Positions 1-11,181 of a DNA stretch of 64,000 nt are shown piece after piece; positions within the stretch are counted from its first letter, which is position 1; each line of letters starts with the position of its first letter. Under the pieces are notes generated by a model. The model had not been told where the DNA came from. It searched no databases and saw only the letters and a list, made by a program, of their open reading frames with translations. The DNA comes from Lytechinus variegatus (taxonomy: Eukaryota; Echinodermata; Echinoidea; Temnopleuroida; Toxopneustidae): NCBI RefSeq assembly GCF_018143015.1, contig NC_054740.1:49772740-49836739 (forward strand). Direction: 5' to 3'. Position numbers and translations under genes: made by a program.

Positions 1-1134
1 CATTCATAGACATCAGATGTCTAGAAAAGTACGGAATACGTTTTCTTGTTGGCATGTCTGCTAATTGGCCCATAATACCCCTTAGGTAGGTCTGATAAGG
101 ACAAATGTGGTATCAAAATCAGAGAGTAAGATTTAAGGGGAGTGAGAGCGATTGCTCTCCCAAGCTCCCCTTAAATGCTTTTTGGGGAGTGATTTACAGA
201 GCCCCTTGTAACCCCAATCTTTCTACGTGAAGAACAAATTTAGCTCCCCTAAAAATTCTCCTTGAGAGCCTCTAGGAGAGCTATTTATAGCTCCCCTGTA
301 AATTTTAAAAATCAGTCCCTGCAAAATGTTTGCAAGACAAGACTGCAAGGGAAAAAGTCATAAAGCGAGAATCTGAAATTGGTAGCGGTCGCGATGCAAT
401 CGCCAAAACTATGGAGGAGGGCAGTTAGGGATAAATGATAAGAGCCCCAGGGGGCCTGGTGCTCACCTGATGTCATGCAATTGTCATATGTAATTGCAAA
501 TTAGTAATTACCACATGCTTCAATTGAGCAACTTTCAATCCTATGCCTCTAGTAGTATTTTATCAATAAATTTGAGAGATCCTCTGACTTGCCTACCAAA
601 TGGTCACCCCTGAAAAAACTGTTGCCCTGTGGGCCCTATGTACTCTTAATCCTGCCAGCAAATCTGACATCAACTACCTCTGCCCCTGCAATTGCCTGAA
701 TCACATTTCAAAAATATGTTTGCATGCATTATTTTATTTAAAATCCTCATAGCTCGATCATGAGAGGGTACTCCTCCAATGCTCCACCCACTTGATTGTA
801 AGGGACCCTAACACAATTCATCAAAGTACCATAAAATAATTGATAACAAGCATGACCCCACAGCTAATATTTAGGTGATTAATCACTATCCGCATGCTCT
901 GTTGCCCATGAGGCGACAGTTTTTGCAGGGACGAGCATCTGTGCAGTTATAAGCCTTCGGCTCAGGTGAGCTCATATAGAAAGACTTCACTAATTGGATT
1001 GTTGAAAACACTAAAAAGGGATTTATGAAGACTGTAAGTTTATTTTATTCTAAGCACAATCCTGAATCTATCCTAAAAGATGCGTGTTACTGTTACCAGA
1101 AATGTCCCGATTAACCTGTTAGCCCATCACCTCA
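1..1134. other. Non-coding stretch with GGGGAG/CTCCCC inverted repeats
   Basis: No convincing coding exon is seen. At 131-176 there is a stem-loop whose arms are ATTTAAGGGGAG and CTCCCCTTAAAT, with an inner GAGAGC/GCTCTC pair. Degenerate CTCCCCT and GGGGAG words continue to about 300, suggesting a small decayed inverted-repeat element. The rest is AT-rich single-copy-looking DNA downstream of the minus-strand terminal exon that stops at 1135. Confidence 0.5.
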
Positions 1135-1277
1135 TTATCTTATCCCAAGTCGTTTGACTCTTTCCTCTGTCAGTCGTTCGGTCTTCCGCACCTCGTTCAT
1201 GACCTTGGTTGCTATGGTCCTTACATCATGTCTGAAGGCTGGAAATCTCATTTTGAATTTTCTAATTTCTGCTCTTG
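1135..1277 (-). CDS. Candidate terminal coding exon of the minus-strand zinc-finger gene
   Basis: An intron acceptor (TTTCAACAG) is followed by 46 open codons ending in TAA at 1137-1135. The predicted peptide is basic and helical, with the motif MRFPAFRHDVRTIATKVMNE near its start, and ends RVKRLGIR. Its composition resembles the short C-terminal tail seen in large animal families of C2H2 proteins, where a Trp/Arg-rich region is followed by a P-x-x-R-type helix. That comparison is from general knowledge. It lies downstream of the exon at 2798-2886 on the same strand, but the phases differ (this exon needs phase 1, that one ends in phase 0). Either an unseen exon lies between them or the two are not joined. 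Confidence 0.45.
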
Positions 1278-2797
1278 CTGTTGAAATCAAAGTGACATTG
1301 AAGTTATTGCAATTACTATCAATAAAGATAGATAAAGCATAGATTGCCATAAATTTAAAATAAGTTAACAGGTGAGAAGCACCTGATCTAAAAAACTCCC
1401 CGATAATATCAGGGAGATTCAGTGAGGTCTAACTTGATTCGCTCAAGTTGTTAGATGCACCAACACGTTATAAAAGTATGCATGGTATTCACATGAGAAA
1501 AAGAATGATACGAACACCCGTGGAAACCTCTTCTCTGAATGATGCATACGACTTAGCAAAATAGACTACTAGCAGTATGACAAATCCTCAGGGAATACTT
1601 TTTGCCCCTTTTTCCGCTTTTCCACTTTTGCTGATCCTTTTTATGTGTAAAAAGTCACATAACAAAAGGAAGCATCTGTACTACATGAGGCATTCATAAT
1701 TCAGTCTCATTTATCCAGATTAAGAAGACAAAATAACTGGTAACTGCATCTAAAGACTGGGCTTGATAGAATCAAGTGAAAACTCAATTGATCTCCCTGA
1801 TAATATCAAGGAGATTTTGAAGATTGGCTGTGAGAATATGATTGATATGGGGGGGGGGGTAATTTCCGAAAATCGGTGTATCTGGTATTCCCCTTTTTAA
1901 ATACCGGAGTACTCGGTGAAAAAACAAATACCGCTTCAGACTACAAAATGACCTATAAGTTGTAATGAGAATATTTACAGAAAAAGAAGCCAAAACAGAC
2001 AAGGTCAGGGGAAACTCAATATTTTTAATGTATTATTATCCTGAATGGTCAGTATGACAGATGGCCCAAAAACATAACAGTGTGGCAGAGGCAAAAAAAA
2101 AAGACAAGGGTCACATTCAAACTGCATTTGTCTAGTAATTATATTTCAAACCTGAAAATTACATGATCAGTGTTTTCAAACACCTAGTAGTTTGGCAATG
2201 TTTGTGTAGATCATATGTGACCGCGTATCTCAAAACCAACAAAAAGTTGCACAAACCGATTTTACACAAGGACCAAAAATATAGGACCAAAATATGTCAA
2301 TTTATTTTTCTACATATTTTCTGAAAGAGCAATTCTTCTTGGATCATAAAACAAACAGGAAATATGTCTTTACTGCAGTTTTTCTAGCACACTTTGTCTT
2401 TAGGGGGTAGAGTTCCCTTTTCATTCTTGAAATTCTTTTATACCCTCTTCACTTTCAAACTCTTGATAACTTTTAAAAGGATGATGCTATTGCATCGAAA
2501 GTTGAGAATAAGCATAACTAGACTGTTTGTAATGAGTGTGTCAAATTTCAGCTTAATTTAATAATACCTTCACAGTGATTGCTGTGGAGATTTGTATTCT
2601 GCTTTTTGTCCCATGCACCGCACGGAGCGCCCCTGGTTGAGATTTTGCATTTGAATAGACCCCAAACTTCAAAGCCCCTTTTCTAAGTAAATATTTTTTT
2701 TAGAATGGGTACTTTCTTTTCATTATTTTGATGGGTATGATGGTTGTTTCGAGATGCAGGGTCACATATTTAAAATATAGCAAATAGTCAAACTTAC
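1278..2797. other. Intron-like AT-rich DNA
   Basis: The stretch separates two candidate exons on the minus strand. It contains a G-run at about 1849-1859 and otherwise AT-rich sequence. I see no further exon I can support and no recognised mobile element. A short acceptor-like segment near 1810 is followed by a brief open frame, too short to call. Confidence 0.4.
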
Positions 2798-2886
2798 ATG
2801 GAAGTTTTGAGTTGATGTGAAGTATTCTTTGAAGAACTCTTTTAGTTGAGCCGTTTCCCCAGACTCACATCTCGTGTACCTCCGTT
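2798..2886 (-). CDS. Internal exon, likely part of the zinc-finger gene tail
   Basis: An 89 bp segment is bounded by a good acceptor (CTCTCAACATTTTAG) and a consensus donor (CAT|GTAAGT). One frame is open throughout and encodes about 29 residues, beginning RRYTRCESGETAQLKEFFKE. The charged, helical pattern (basic start, then acidic and aromatic helix) fits the C-terminal region of zinc-finger proteins like the one just upstream on this strand. The exon starts in phase 1 and ends in phase 0. The upstream exon ends near 3150, so the intron would be only about 260 bp. Function is not known. Confidence 0.5.
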
Positions 2887-3126
2887 CTAAAATGTTGAGA
2901 GAATAATTATAGACAATGAAGAATATTCATAGACTATTGTTTTTTGGAATATCAAGATAACTTCAAAATAGAAAGCATGGGATTAGTAGTCATGTTTCAG
3001 GAGAATGTATATACACACGAACTCTATTTTGGCGAATGGGGAATTATTAATGGTCTTTCACACAATCAGAGGCTCGATTACCTCACTCAAGAATTGGTGT
3101 GTTTAAGGTGCTACATTCCTGGTAAG

Positions 3127-3480
3127 TTAATTCCCATTACATATATTCATATCACCCTCGTCATCATCTTCGATCAGATACAAGCCTTTCAAGATCTTGC
3201 TAGATGCCTTCAATAGATAGTACAATCCCAGCTTGAGGCCAGCTTTCAGTGATCTTCCATCTTTAAGTGAGTCTGAATCTTCAACTGTTGTGCATGTGTT
3301 AATGGCTTCCTCAAGATGGCCGAAATTATTTCGTTTAAATAAATCTGCAATATTCCCATCATCTGTAGGTAATTTCCCAAGAGTTTGCTCACTCTCTTTC
3401 ATGTGCAAATACAAATTTGCCAGTCGTCTCATATCCGACATTACAGATTTTCTTACTTCTGCGTGTTTACTTTGTTTTCT
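3127..3480 (-). CDS. C-terminal continuation of C2H2 protein, frameshifted relative to upstream part
   Basis: This frame carries HAEVRKSVMSDMRRLANLYL near its start and later ADLFKRNNFGHLEEAINTCT and GLKLGLYYLLKASSKIL. This helical, Leu-rich pattern follows directly after the two zinc-binding segments in a widespread animal family, often next to a tyrosine-recombinase-like core; the family link is from memory. It is one base out of frame with the upstream segment. The upstream frame reaches TAA around 3467 while this frame is already open over the same bases (about 3477-3490). A single-base indel therefore splits what was probably one reading frame. The coding part probably ends at a donor near 3150 rather than at the stop at 3127. 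Confidence 0.55.
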   Translation of the reverse strand, partial: RKQSKHAEVRKSVMSDMRRLANLYLHMKESEQTLGKLPTDDGNIADLFKRNNFGHLEEAINTCTTVEDSDSLKDGRSLKAGLKLGLYYLLKASSKILKGLYLIEDDDEGDMNICNGN

Positions 3481-4063
3481 CTTTCATCCACAGCCTTCTA
3501 CTAATTTTCAACAAGACAGGATCCGTTGTGCAAAGTTGGCTGGATCGGTTGCCCTTTCGAAATCTTGATACTATGTTTGTAACAAAATCAGTATCTTGAG
3601 CTAAGATTTCCTCATGCCTAAGCATGCTGACAGGCAAGCCAGCTCCATGAATTGCGGACTCACTTTCCTTTGCACACTTTCGCATGTGTCTGGTAATGTA
3701 CGTTCTTGCAAAAAATCCAGTGCATATCGCACACATTACAGGCTCTGAACCTTTTTTTGACAAGCGCTCCCTCTTGTAGGCAGGAGATTCCTTCTTGGCC
3801 TCGAGTTTATTTTGAAGTAGGATTCCTTCTTTCCTCATCTTTCTTATCTCCGCAACTCTATGCTTCTTGGGTAGTTGCATTGCAATTTTCACTCGCTCGT
3901 GATCTCCATGCTTCTTTTGTATGTGATCAGATAGTTTAGAAAACATCTGCCCACAAAAGATACAATACCTATGTGGTTTCCTGTATCTTGTTTGCTTATT
4001 TGTTCTTGCATGATTAGTCACTTTGTGCCCATCTTTCTTCTCTGATGGCTGATTTCCATGATC
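3467..4063 (-). CDS. C2H2-like zinc-finger segment
   Basis: The translated segment contains two zinc-binding units. The first is YCIFCGQMFSKLSDHIQKKH (Cys-x2-Cys-x9-His-x4-His) and the second is CAICTGFFARTYITRHMRKC, with Cys, Cys, His and Cys ligands. A basic linker (LPKKHRVAEIRKMRKEG) lies between them, a spacing known in animal proteins that combine paired C2H2 units with a recombinase-like C-terminus. It is in exactly the same frame as the Ser-rich repeat segment upstream (4067-5032), separated only by one TGA at 4066-4064. There is no good ATG after that stop, so this is the continuation of the upstream exon, not an independent gene. It runs into a frameshift at its 3' end. Confidence 0.65.
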   Translation of the reverse strand, partial: DHGNQPSEKKDGHKVTNHARTNKQTRYRKPHRYCIFCGQMFSKLSDHIQKKHGDHERVKIAMQLPKKHRVAEIRKMRKEGILLQNKLEAKKESPAYKRERLSKKGSEPVMCAICTGFFARTYITRHMRKCAKESESAIHGAGLPVSMLRHEEILAQDTDFVTNIVSRFRKGNRSSQLCTTDPVLLKISRRLWMKEKTK

Positions 4064-4066
4064 TCA

Positions 4067-5032
4067 TGTTCTGATCTGATTACTGGGGAAAAGAGTATGG
4101 TGAGGGTCTTCTGTTTTGATGGGTTTCAAATCAAATAACTTGTTTTCGGCTTGCGATATCTGCAAAACTTTGTTGTTGTTGTTGTAATCTCTGAATTTTC
4201 TCTTACAAGGAATGGGTTCATCATCACTATCATAATCTGATTCATCTGTTTCAGGGATTCTATCTAAAGGAGCCCACTCATCACCTGAATCAGAAGCAGA
4301 CTCAGAGCTGCTTGATGAGTCGGATACTGAGCTACATTGGATAGGTGACTGCAATGTACTTGATGCCACCTTTTGGTCAGTAGGCGACTGTTTTTTACTT
4401 GATGCCAGCTCTTTGTTAGTGGGAGACTCTCGAGTACTTGATGCCAGCTCTTTGTTGGTGGGAGACTCTCGAATACTTGATGCCAGCGCTTGGTCGGTGG
4501 GAGACTCTTGAGTACTTGATGCCAGCTTTTTGTTGGTGGGAGACTCTCGAGTACTTGATGCCAGCTTTTTGTTGGTGGGAGACTCTCGAGTACTTGATGC
4601 CAGCTCTTTGTTGGTGGGAGACTCTCGAGTACTTGATGCCAGCTCTTTGTTGGTGGGAGACTCTCGAGTACTTGATGCCAGCGCTTGGTTGGGGGGAGAC
4701 TCTCGAGTACTTGATGCCACCTTTTGGTCAGTAGGCGACTGTTTTTTACTTGATGCCAGCTCTTTGTTAGTGGGAGACTCTCGAGTACTTGATGCCAGCT
4801 CTTTGTTGGTGGGAGACTCTCGAATACTTGATGCCAGCTCTTTGTTGGTGGGAGACTCTCTAGTACTTGATGCCAGCTCTTTGTTGGTGGGAGACTCTCT
4901 AGTACTTGATGCCAGCTCTTTGTTGGTGGGAGACTCTCGAGTACTTGATGCCAGCACTTGGATGGTGGAAGACTCTCTAGTACTTGATGCCAGCTCTTTG
5001 TTGGTGGGAGACTCTCGAGTACTTGATGCCAG
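4067..5032 (-). CDS. Ser-rich 13-residue repeat plus acidic region, N-terminal to the zinc fingers
   Basis: About 18 near-identical 13-residue units of the type LASSTRESPTNKE are followed by an acidic, Ser-rich segment (SSSSSESASDSGDEW) and a Lys/Glu linker ending at a TGA (4066-4064). The region looks disordered and rich in possible phosphorylation sites (Ser-Pro, Thr-Pro); no enzyme motif is present. The frame stays open upstream past 5032, where a weak acceptor (ACCAAAAG) gives a phase-0 start. That matches the phase-0 donor of the SET exon at 6523, so a SET-repeat-zinc-finger protein is possible but unproven. Two units carry the variant KKQSPTDQK, spaced about 351 bp apart. Confidence 0.55.
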
Positions 5033-5045
5033 CTTTTGGTTGGTA
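4330..5045 (-). repeat. 39 bp coding minisatellite
   Basis: About 18 copies of a 39 bp unit keep the reading frame because 39 is divisible by 3. A variant block (CCACCTTTTGGTCAGTAGGC on the plus strand) recurs near 4366 and 4718, nine units apart, showing that the array grew partly by duplicating a multi-unit block. Open frames on the plus strand over the same bases are by-products of the repeat. Confidence 0.85.
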
Positions 5046-6522
5046 GGTATAAATGGAGTATAAAAACAACGATATTATGGTTGTTATTATGTAGACAAAT
5101 ATCACTTACACATGAATTAAAAATAAAAAATCTGGAAATATTTGACTGCTGTGTTGTGCTGTTCGTACGGTGCGCTTACAATATTCCGCCCCGCTGGTTC
5201 GCGGGGCGTGCACAGAGAGTTCCTGGTTGTATGTACAGGTGATTTGAATTCGCATTGATTTTGTGTGTGGACAGTGCACTGTTCGAAAAAAACGACCTGC
5301 TCCGTTTTTTTGTTTTGTTTTTTGTTTTGCAATAATTCAGCCATTTCTAGGTCGATTTTTATTTAAACAAACTATGAACATATATCTATTGTGGAAAAAC
5401 TGTATGATGCATGTGGATAGTTTTGCTGCAGCTCACAAAGTAATTAAATATCTGAAGCGCTATCTCTCCCGAAACTAATCTTTACGTTTAAAGCCCAAAT
5501 ATAATTTTGGTAAAGATTTCAAAATGAGAATTATACGGGATGTTTATCATGACATAATACAAGCATTTGGAGACCATAGCATAATTTTTATGTATTGACT
5601 CCTTTTGAAAGTTTGAATTTGACCGTTAAATCGTATTTAGCGCCCTCTCTCGATAACAGTAATATGATTCTTATTATTGGGCGTATGCTAGATTGTTTTC
5701 GAGATTTGACCACAGAATGATAAAAAGGTATACACAAAAATTGAATTCTGAAATTTTCATCCACTTTTGAGCATGAGAATGTGTTCTTTATCAAGAAAGA
5801 ATATTTCGGTTAAAACTCGGGTCCCCCGATACTGTATATCTTAAACACATTTTACATGTAGGTAATAGCTTGACCAAAACTCATCTATTTTTCACACCAT
5901 TTTTTTGTGCACTATATGCATGCTATTATTATTTCATTTAGATTTGAAGACAAATTTTGGAGAAGAAAATATTCACTTTTACCAAAACTTTTCTTGACCT
6001 TTAAGGTTGGGTTTACTTTTTTATAGAATTTTGCTGCTTGGTTCCACATTCTTATGTACATGTGTAAATTGTCTTAAAACAATTTCATTTCTCAATTTCA
6101 TTGTTCTTTTGTGAATAATATTGTTTTGTATCTTATAACTTTATGCTCCTGGAACCCTCTGCAGAAAAGCTGCATCATGTAGGTGCAGCTGAGCAGGGCA
6201 ATCCAGCCATACATTGTCATTTAATTGTATATATATGGAAAATTTTATATGGAAAATAAATACAAATACAAAACACATTACAGAGAAAATGAAAATTAAA
6301 TTTTGTTTTTCTGCTGGGTTAGCAATTAAAAACAAAAATGAACCTCAAAATTTTTACCATAAGCAGTCTTCAACCTATTTTTTGTTTGTTTTGGGCTGGC
6401 AGTTGTTGGAAACGGTGGGAAATGGAGATAAAAGGAGCTGCTAGGGCATAGGGTTAAGAGAAAAAATACTAGACAAGACAAAAATACACATAATTTACAA
6501 GTAGCTTCATGTACATGTTTAC
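5046..6522. other. Intron-like DNA with a GC-rich stem-loop
   Basis: This lies between the repeat exon and the SET exon. A short GC-rich hairpin sits at 5188-5208 (CGCCCCGC / GCGGGGCG, 5 base loop) in otherwise AT-rich DNA. No exon or recognised mobile element could be supported. Confidence 0.4.
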
Positions 6523-6592
6523 CTGTTTCCATGGTTCCTCCCCCTTTTTAAATCCATAATCATACAAAAGCTCTGTGCCACATAGAACTTGG
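6523..6592 (-). CDS. SET-domain exon (C-terminal part of SET core)
   Basis: A 70 bp exon is bounded by TTTTTCAACAG and CAG|GTAAAC. Read in phase with the exon at 9173-9304, it encodes VLCGTELLYDYGFKKGEEPW. GTELLYDYG matches the conserved E-L-x-x-D-Y-G motif of SET-domain lysine methyltransferases, which helps build the catalytic pocket and holds the catalytic Tyr. Trp near the end is reminiscent of the P-W end of KMT5A-type SET domains. The upstream exon donates two bases (AG) and this exon one (C), so the splice phases agree exactly. It ends in phase 0. The substrate is unknown; KMT5A relatives methylate histone H4 Lys20, but that is not shown here. Confidence 0.75.
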
Positions 6593-7300
6593 CTGTTGAA
6601 AAAGGAAACAGTCCAGTGTGATCAGTTAAGTGTTTGCAATTTGTCCATCCGTGACACAAAATATAATTTGTCATAAAATTACTATAAAGATTTTTTGATA
6701 CCCTCTATTAAAAAGTAACTTTCATGTTTTGAAAGATCCTTGTACACAAATCTTATTCTTATGAGGGAAAATTTAAGCAAATTTTAGTAAACCACAGCAA
6801 AAATTTCAGCTTTTACAGTACCGGTAATATATCAAATCTTTGCTTCTTCTACGGGTGCTGAAGTTTAAAATTGCTCGGACTAAACCATTTATCAGCAGTG
6901 TTTTAAAAAGTTGGCACTTTACAAACATTTCTATCTGTGCATAAAGTGTTTCACATATCAAAGAAAATCAAGAGCTTGCTTTGAAACTCTACTTGACTAA
7001 TTGGAAATTCCATCTATCTTGACTTACATTAGAAATTATAGCAATCATACAATAATATTTTTTTACATAAAAATATCAAGAGTATTGAAAACTCAGCTCC
7101 TAATTACTATCTCCCACTTTACTTTGGGAGAGCGATCATTCCATTGATTTTCATTTAAATGAGTAACCATGACATCCAAATTGCAGTTTGTCAATTGATA
7201 AAAAAAAAAAATTACCATAGGACTTGTCACTTTGGAAACCAATAACTTTTCAAATTCTCATTCAATATAGATTTGGTTTCAGTTTATAAAAATATGATTT

Positions 7301-7663
7301 TTTACCTGTATCTTTGAGAAAGTCCCATTCTATTTGTTTCAGTGATCACAAATAAATGCAGGTATTTGCAGCAAATGTGCAAATTCTCTTTAGTCCACAT
7401 TTTTTTTAAAGAATGAGGCCTGTTAAGCATACATGTAATAATCAATTCAACTTCTCGTGTTTGACTGCAGATGTTGATAATGAAAGTTGCTGCTATTGTT
7501 TCATAAATGTTGTTGTCTGTTGTCGCCAGTTTCAATATTATAGCATCATGAGCACATTTATAATCTTTTCCAAGATGACTTGGGAAATTTGCTGCAAAAA
7601 AATGTTATTTCTTTGTGATCACTGAATCAAATCAGATAGGACTTGTGCCAAGATACAGGTAAA
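7301..7663. mobile_element. Foldback/MITE-like element
   Basis: The ends are inverted: TTTACCTGTATCTTTGAGAA at the left pairs with CCAAGATACAGGTAAA at the right, and inner blocks also pair (TTCAGTGATCACAAA with TTTGTGATCACTGAA). The arms are imperfect, so it is an old copy. No coding capacity and no clear target duplication is seen. Confidence 0.6.
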
Positions 7664-8315
7664 TAGTCATAATTTCTAAAAATCTAAAGACACAACTTTT
7701 TCGATCGATATACTCAGATACAGGTATTGGTTGCTAAAGTCCGGTAGTAATTTTTTTTTTTTTGGGGGGGGAGGGGGGAACAAACTCTATGTCTATTTTC
7801 ATTATTTCCAGTAATATCCTAAACAGTAAATCATCAAGTAACTAGTCAAATATTATATTTTATTCATGATTTATTATCATCTATTTTTAAAAATGTTTAC
7901 ATTTTAGCAACAAACGGTTCTGGAAATAAATTTTGCTTTGTCAAGCATGTGAATCTGCTATGATAAGGCAACGATTGATAAAAGTAGACAGGACTAGTCT
8001 ATGGAAGACTAAGACTACCTTCCTCTCATATTAACACAAACTCAAGAAGAAAGAATTTGGTGATATAGGAATTGATTTCAAAGCATACAATTCTTATCAT
8101 GTACACTCTCATGTTTCCCTATAGAACTCAACATTCTAACCCGTAAAATTCAAGGGCAAGGTAATAATGTAAATTGAAGAAATTATAATTGTGATGATTC
8201 TCGCTCTTCAATTGAATCTGAGAAAAAAAATAACACATTTTTCAATAAATTATATGCAGTAAAATAAGACAATAATGTACTACAATTGTTCCAAAACTAC
8301 CGTCTTATCCATTAA

Positions 8316-9056
8316 CCCTTTGAGCGCTGATGAGTCAATTTTGCACATTCGTACAATTAGATTCAACAATTGTAATAATTAGTTCACTCTGTCATATTTC
8401 TTTTGAGAAGCTGGCAATTAATTTTTCTGCTGAGGGGTTTTTGAGTTTTTTTAGGAATTCTAGAGCCCATAATTTTGAAATATTCAGCAAAAATATGATT
8501 TTCATATTTATATATTGAATTAATAATCATATTAATTCGTAATATATTGAATTTTGATTTTCAAATAGTTTTGAAGAGTTTTTTCGTAATTTTGAGGACA
8601 TTTCGGACATTTCAAGATGAAAATTCATCATTGAAAAAGTCATATTTTCAAAGAATTATATGAATTATTAATATTTTCCATATTCAAACAAATTTAGTTA
8701 TCTCAATTTATGACCTAATCTTGTAGAATGATATCATAGGAACCTAAAACTGAAAGTTTTATTGTTTTATCTCATTTAGTTTTTAAAATATTTGCGTCAT
8801 AAGCCATGAATTTCCGCGTAGTCCCACATGTGCATAATTTTGCCGTATTTTGCAAAATTTTGCCATTTTTATTAGCCTTATTTTTGTTATAAAATTTAAC
8901 ATAATCATCCAATTTCATATTTTTATTGTTTATATCTTCAAATTAAATATGTTTCATCATTTAAGCATAGTTTAGTTGCCCTAATTAATTCTCAATTAAA
9001 GAAAAACATGAAAATTGGTCATTGGGCCACTTTTCTGGCCCTTAGCAGTGTACGGG
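8316..9056. mobile_element. TTAA-flanked non-autonomous DNA transposon (piggyBac-type)
   Basis: The 741 bp segment is bordered by TTAA at 8312-8315 and 9057-9060. The left end is CCCTTTGAGCGCTGATG and the inverted right end is CCCGTACACTGCTAAGG, sharing the CCC start and the GCTGAT/GCTAAG block. TTAA duplication is the hallmark of piggyBac-type transposases. The interior is AT-rich with no transposase, so it would have been mobilised in trans. Confidence 0.65.
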
Positions 9057-9172
9057 TTAAGGAACATATAGTACATAAGTGCTAGTTTGAACCAAGGGAA
9101 AAGGCATTCAAAATTTAAGGTAAATGTAAAATACATATTATCTATATACATTCCTGGTCTTCTACTACTAAC

Positions 9173-9304
9173 CTTATGCTAAATATGCACAAATGAGGCA
9201 CATTTTGAACTGCTATGACCTTCACCCTGCAGTTTCTCTCAGCATTTGTTTCTGCATGGTTCAGAAGCCTCCCAAGCCTTGAATTCTCCTCACTTGCATC
9301 CATG
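9173..9304 (-). CDS. SET-domain exon (NH-motif half of SET core)
   Basis: A 132 bp exon is bounded by TTCAAATACAG and ATAAG|GTTAGT. The translation starts MDASEENSRLGRLLNHAETN and ends near NVPHLCIFSI. D-A-S/T-x-E-x-x-x-L-G-R-L-x-N-H is the pattern of KMT5A-type SET domains, where Asn-His contacts the methyl donor S-adenosylmethionine; here the usual NHS is NHA. The exon begins with one base that completes a codon (probably Cys, giving CMDAS), which again suits that family. It ends with two bases that join in frame to the exon at 6523-6592. The first half of the SET domain was not found and should lie between 9304 and about 13.3 kb. Confidence 0.75.
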
Positions 9305-9416
9305 CTGTATTTGAATGAATAAGAAGGAAAATAATTAATGACTTGAACCATTCCGTCAGATATAAATTGAAATAATATCTAAAACTTATGAGCACAAATA
9401 AATTTGTGCAAACAAG

Positions 9417-10908
9417 TGGAACGCCTCTGGCAGTCTCGCCTGCATTACGCAATTCAATATAGCAGCAGTGCTGACTTTGATGGTCAAAGTTCATTAACAC
9501 TAAATGATCTTTCACGTTGAACATGTGACCTGCCACTCATACAAAATTAACAGCAATACTTCGTAGTCTCATGAAAAGTTTCATGAAATAGGCCCTTATA
9601 CTTTTAAAGTATATTTCCCCCCAAAAGAAAATTAACTTTGGTCTAAGTTTACCATCCCTAGATGACCTTTGACCTAGATCATGTGACCAGGAAACTCGTG
9701 CAGGATGATCAGTGGTACTTGGTTACCCTTCGGTCCAAGTTTCATTAACTACTTCCATATACTTCCCAAGTTATGATGACATTTCAAAAAAACTTGTGCA
9801 TATTCTAAGTTCGTTGACCCTGAATGACATTTGACCTTGATCATGTGACCTGGAAACTCAAGTAGGAAGATCAGTGATACCTGGTTACCCTTCTGTCCAG
9901 GTTTCAGGAACTAGGTCCATATACTACCTAAGTTATGATGACATAAAAAAAATAAGGATTATTCTAAGTTTATTGACCCTATATGACCTTTGACCTTGAT
10001 CATGTGACCTGGAAACTCATGTAGGAAAATAAGTGATACTTTGTAACATTCCCAATAAGGTAAAAGTTCATTGACCCTAAATGACTTTTGAGTTTCATGT
10101 GATGTGACATTTCAAAAAAGTTATATTTCAAAAAAGCTTACCCATGGTTCAGGTTCATTGACCCTAGATGACCTTTGACCTAGATCATGTGACCAGGAAA
10201 CTCGTGCAAGATGATCAGTGATACTTGGTTACCCTTCTGTCCAAGTTTCATGAACTAGGTCCATACTACCCAAGTTATGAGGACATTTAAAAAATAAACT
10301 AAGGATTATTCTAAGTTCGTTGACCCTTAATGACCTTTGACCTTGATCATGTGACCTGGAAACTCACGCAGGATGATCAGTGATACTTGGTTACCCTTAT
10401 GTCCAAGTTTTATGAACTAGGTCCATATACTTCCTAAGTTATGATGAAATTTCAAAAAAAATTGTGCATATTCTAAGTTCGTTGACCCTAAATGACCTAT
10501 GACCTTGATCACGTGACCTGGAAACTCACGCAGGATGATCAGTGATACTTGGTTACCCTTATGTCCAAGTTTCATGAACTAGGTCTATATACTTCTGAAG
10601 TTATGATGACATTTCAAAAACTTAACCTTGGTTAAGATTTCAATGCTGATTTCCCAAACATGGCCAAAGTTCATTGACCCTAGATGACCTTTGACCTTTA
10701 TCATGTGACATGAAAATAATGCAGGATGATCAGTAATAGTTGGTTACCCTTATGTCCAAGTTTCATGAACTAGGTCCATATACTTCCTAAGTTATGATGA
10801 CATTTCAAAACCTTAACCTTGGTTAAGATTTCATTGTTGACTCCGTCGCCGCCGCCGCCGTCGGAAAAGCGGCGCCTATAGTCTCGCTCTGCTATGCAGG
10901 CGAGACAA
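9417..10908 (+). repeat. Interspersed element with tandem ~155-165 bp units, each around a DR1 motif
   Basis: The left end has AACAAGTGGAACGCCTCTGG then GTCTCGCCTGCAT. The right end has a short (GCC)n run, GGCGCCTATAGTCTCG and ATGCAGGCGAGAC. Between them are about eight units containing TGACCTTTGACCTTGATCATG, CAAGTTTCATGAACTAGGTC and AAGTTATGATGACATTTC. A second copy lies inverted at 59904-61040. The design (short inverted ends, central tandem units, a GCC microsatellite) recalls non-autonomous Helentron-like elements, but that class assignment is a guess. No protein is encoded. Confidence 0.75.
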
Positions 10909-11181
10909 TATACAGATCTATTTTATATGTAGCAAAATACCTTGGTGTTTATGTGACTGTATATGATTATAGTCAGGATATAAATTAGATGGAGTGCAGA
11001 TGGAAGCACAAGCAACCCTTCAAAGTATTCCTAATATTGATTTTGAATGAGATGCTGTTTTATTTTTTTAACATTTCTTTTCATTTTGATGTCCCCTTGT
11101 ATTACAAAAAATATATAAGCGTTATTGAACAAAAATGTATATTTGCATATTTCGCTAGCGACAAAAAAAGTGCACTTGCAC

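Larger units (their letters stand above)
6593..9172. other. Large intron containing two inverted-repeat elements
   Basis: The stretch between the two SET exons holds a foldback element (7301-7663), a T-run/G-run junction around 7750-7778 and a TTAA-flanked element (8316-9056). The rest is AT-rich with no supported exon. Confidence 0.5.

Noticed and set aside
2944-3216. Plus-strand frame with a GTAAGT at its end
   Set aside because: No family signal, and the minus strand has a better coding case over part of the same bases.
4438-5063. Long plus-strand open frames across the 39 bp array
   Set aside because: They arise from the repeat on the opposite strand, which has the better context (zinc-finger frame continuing from it).
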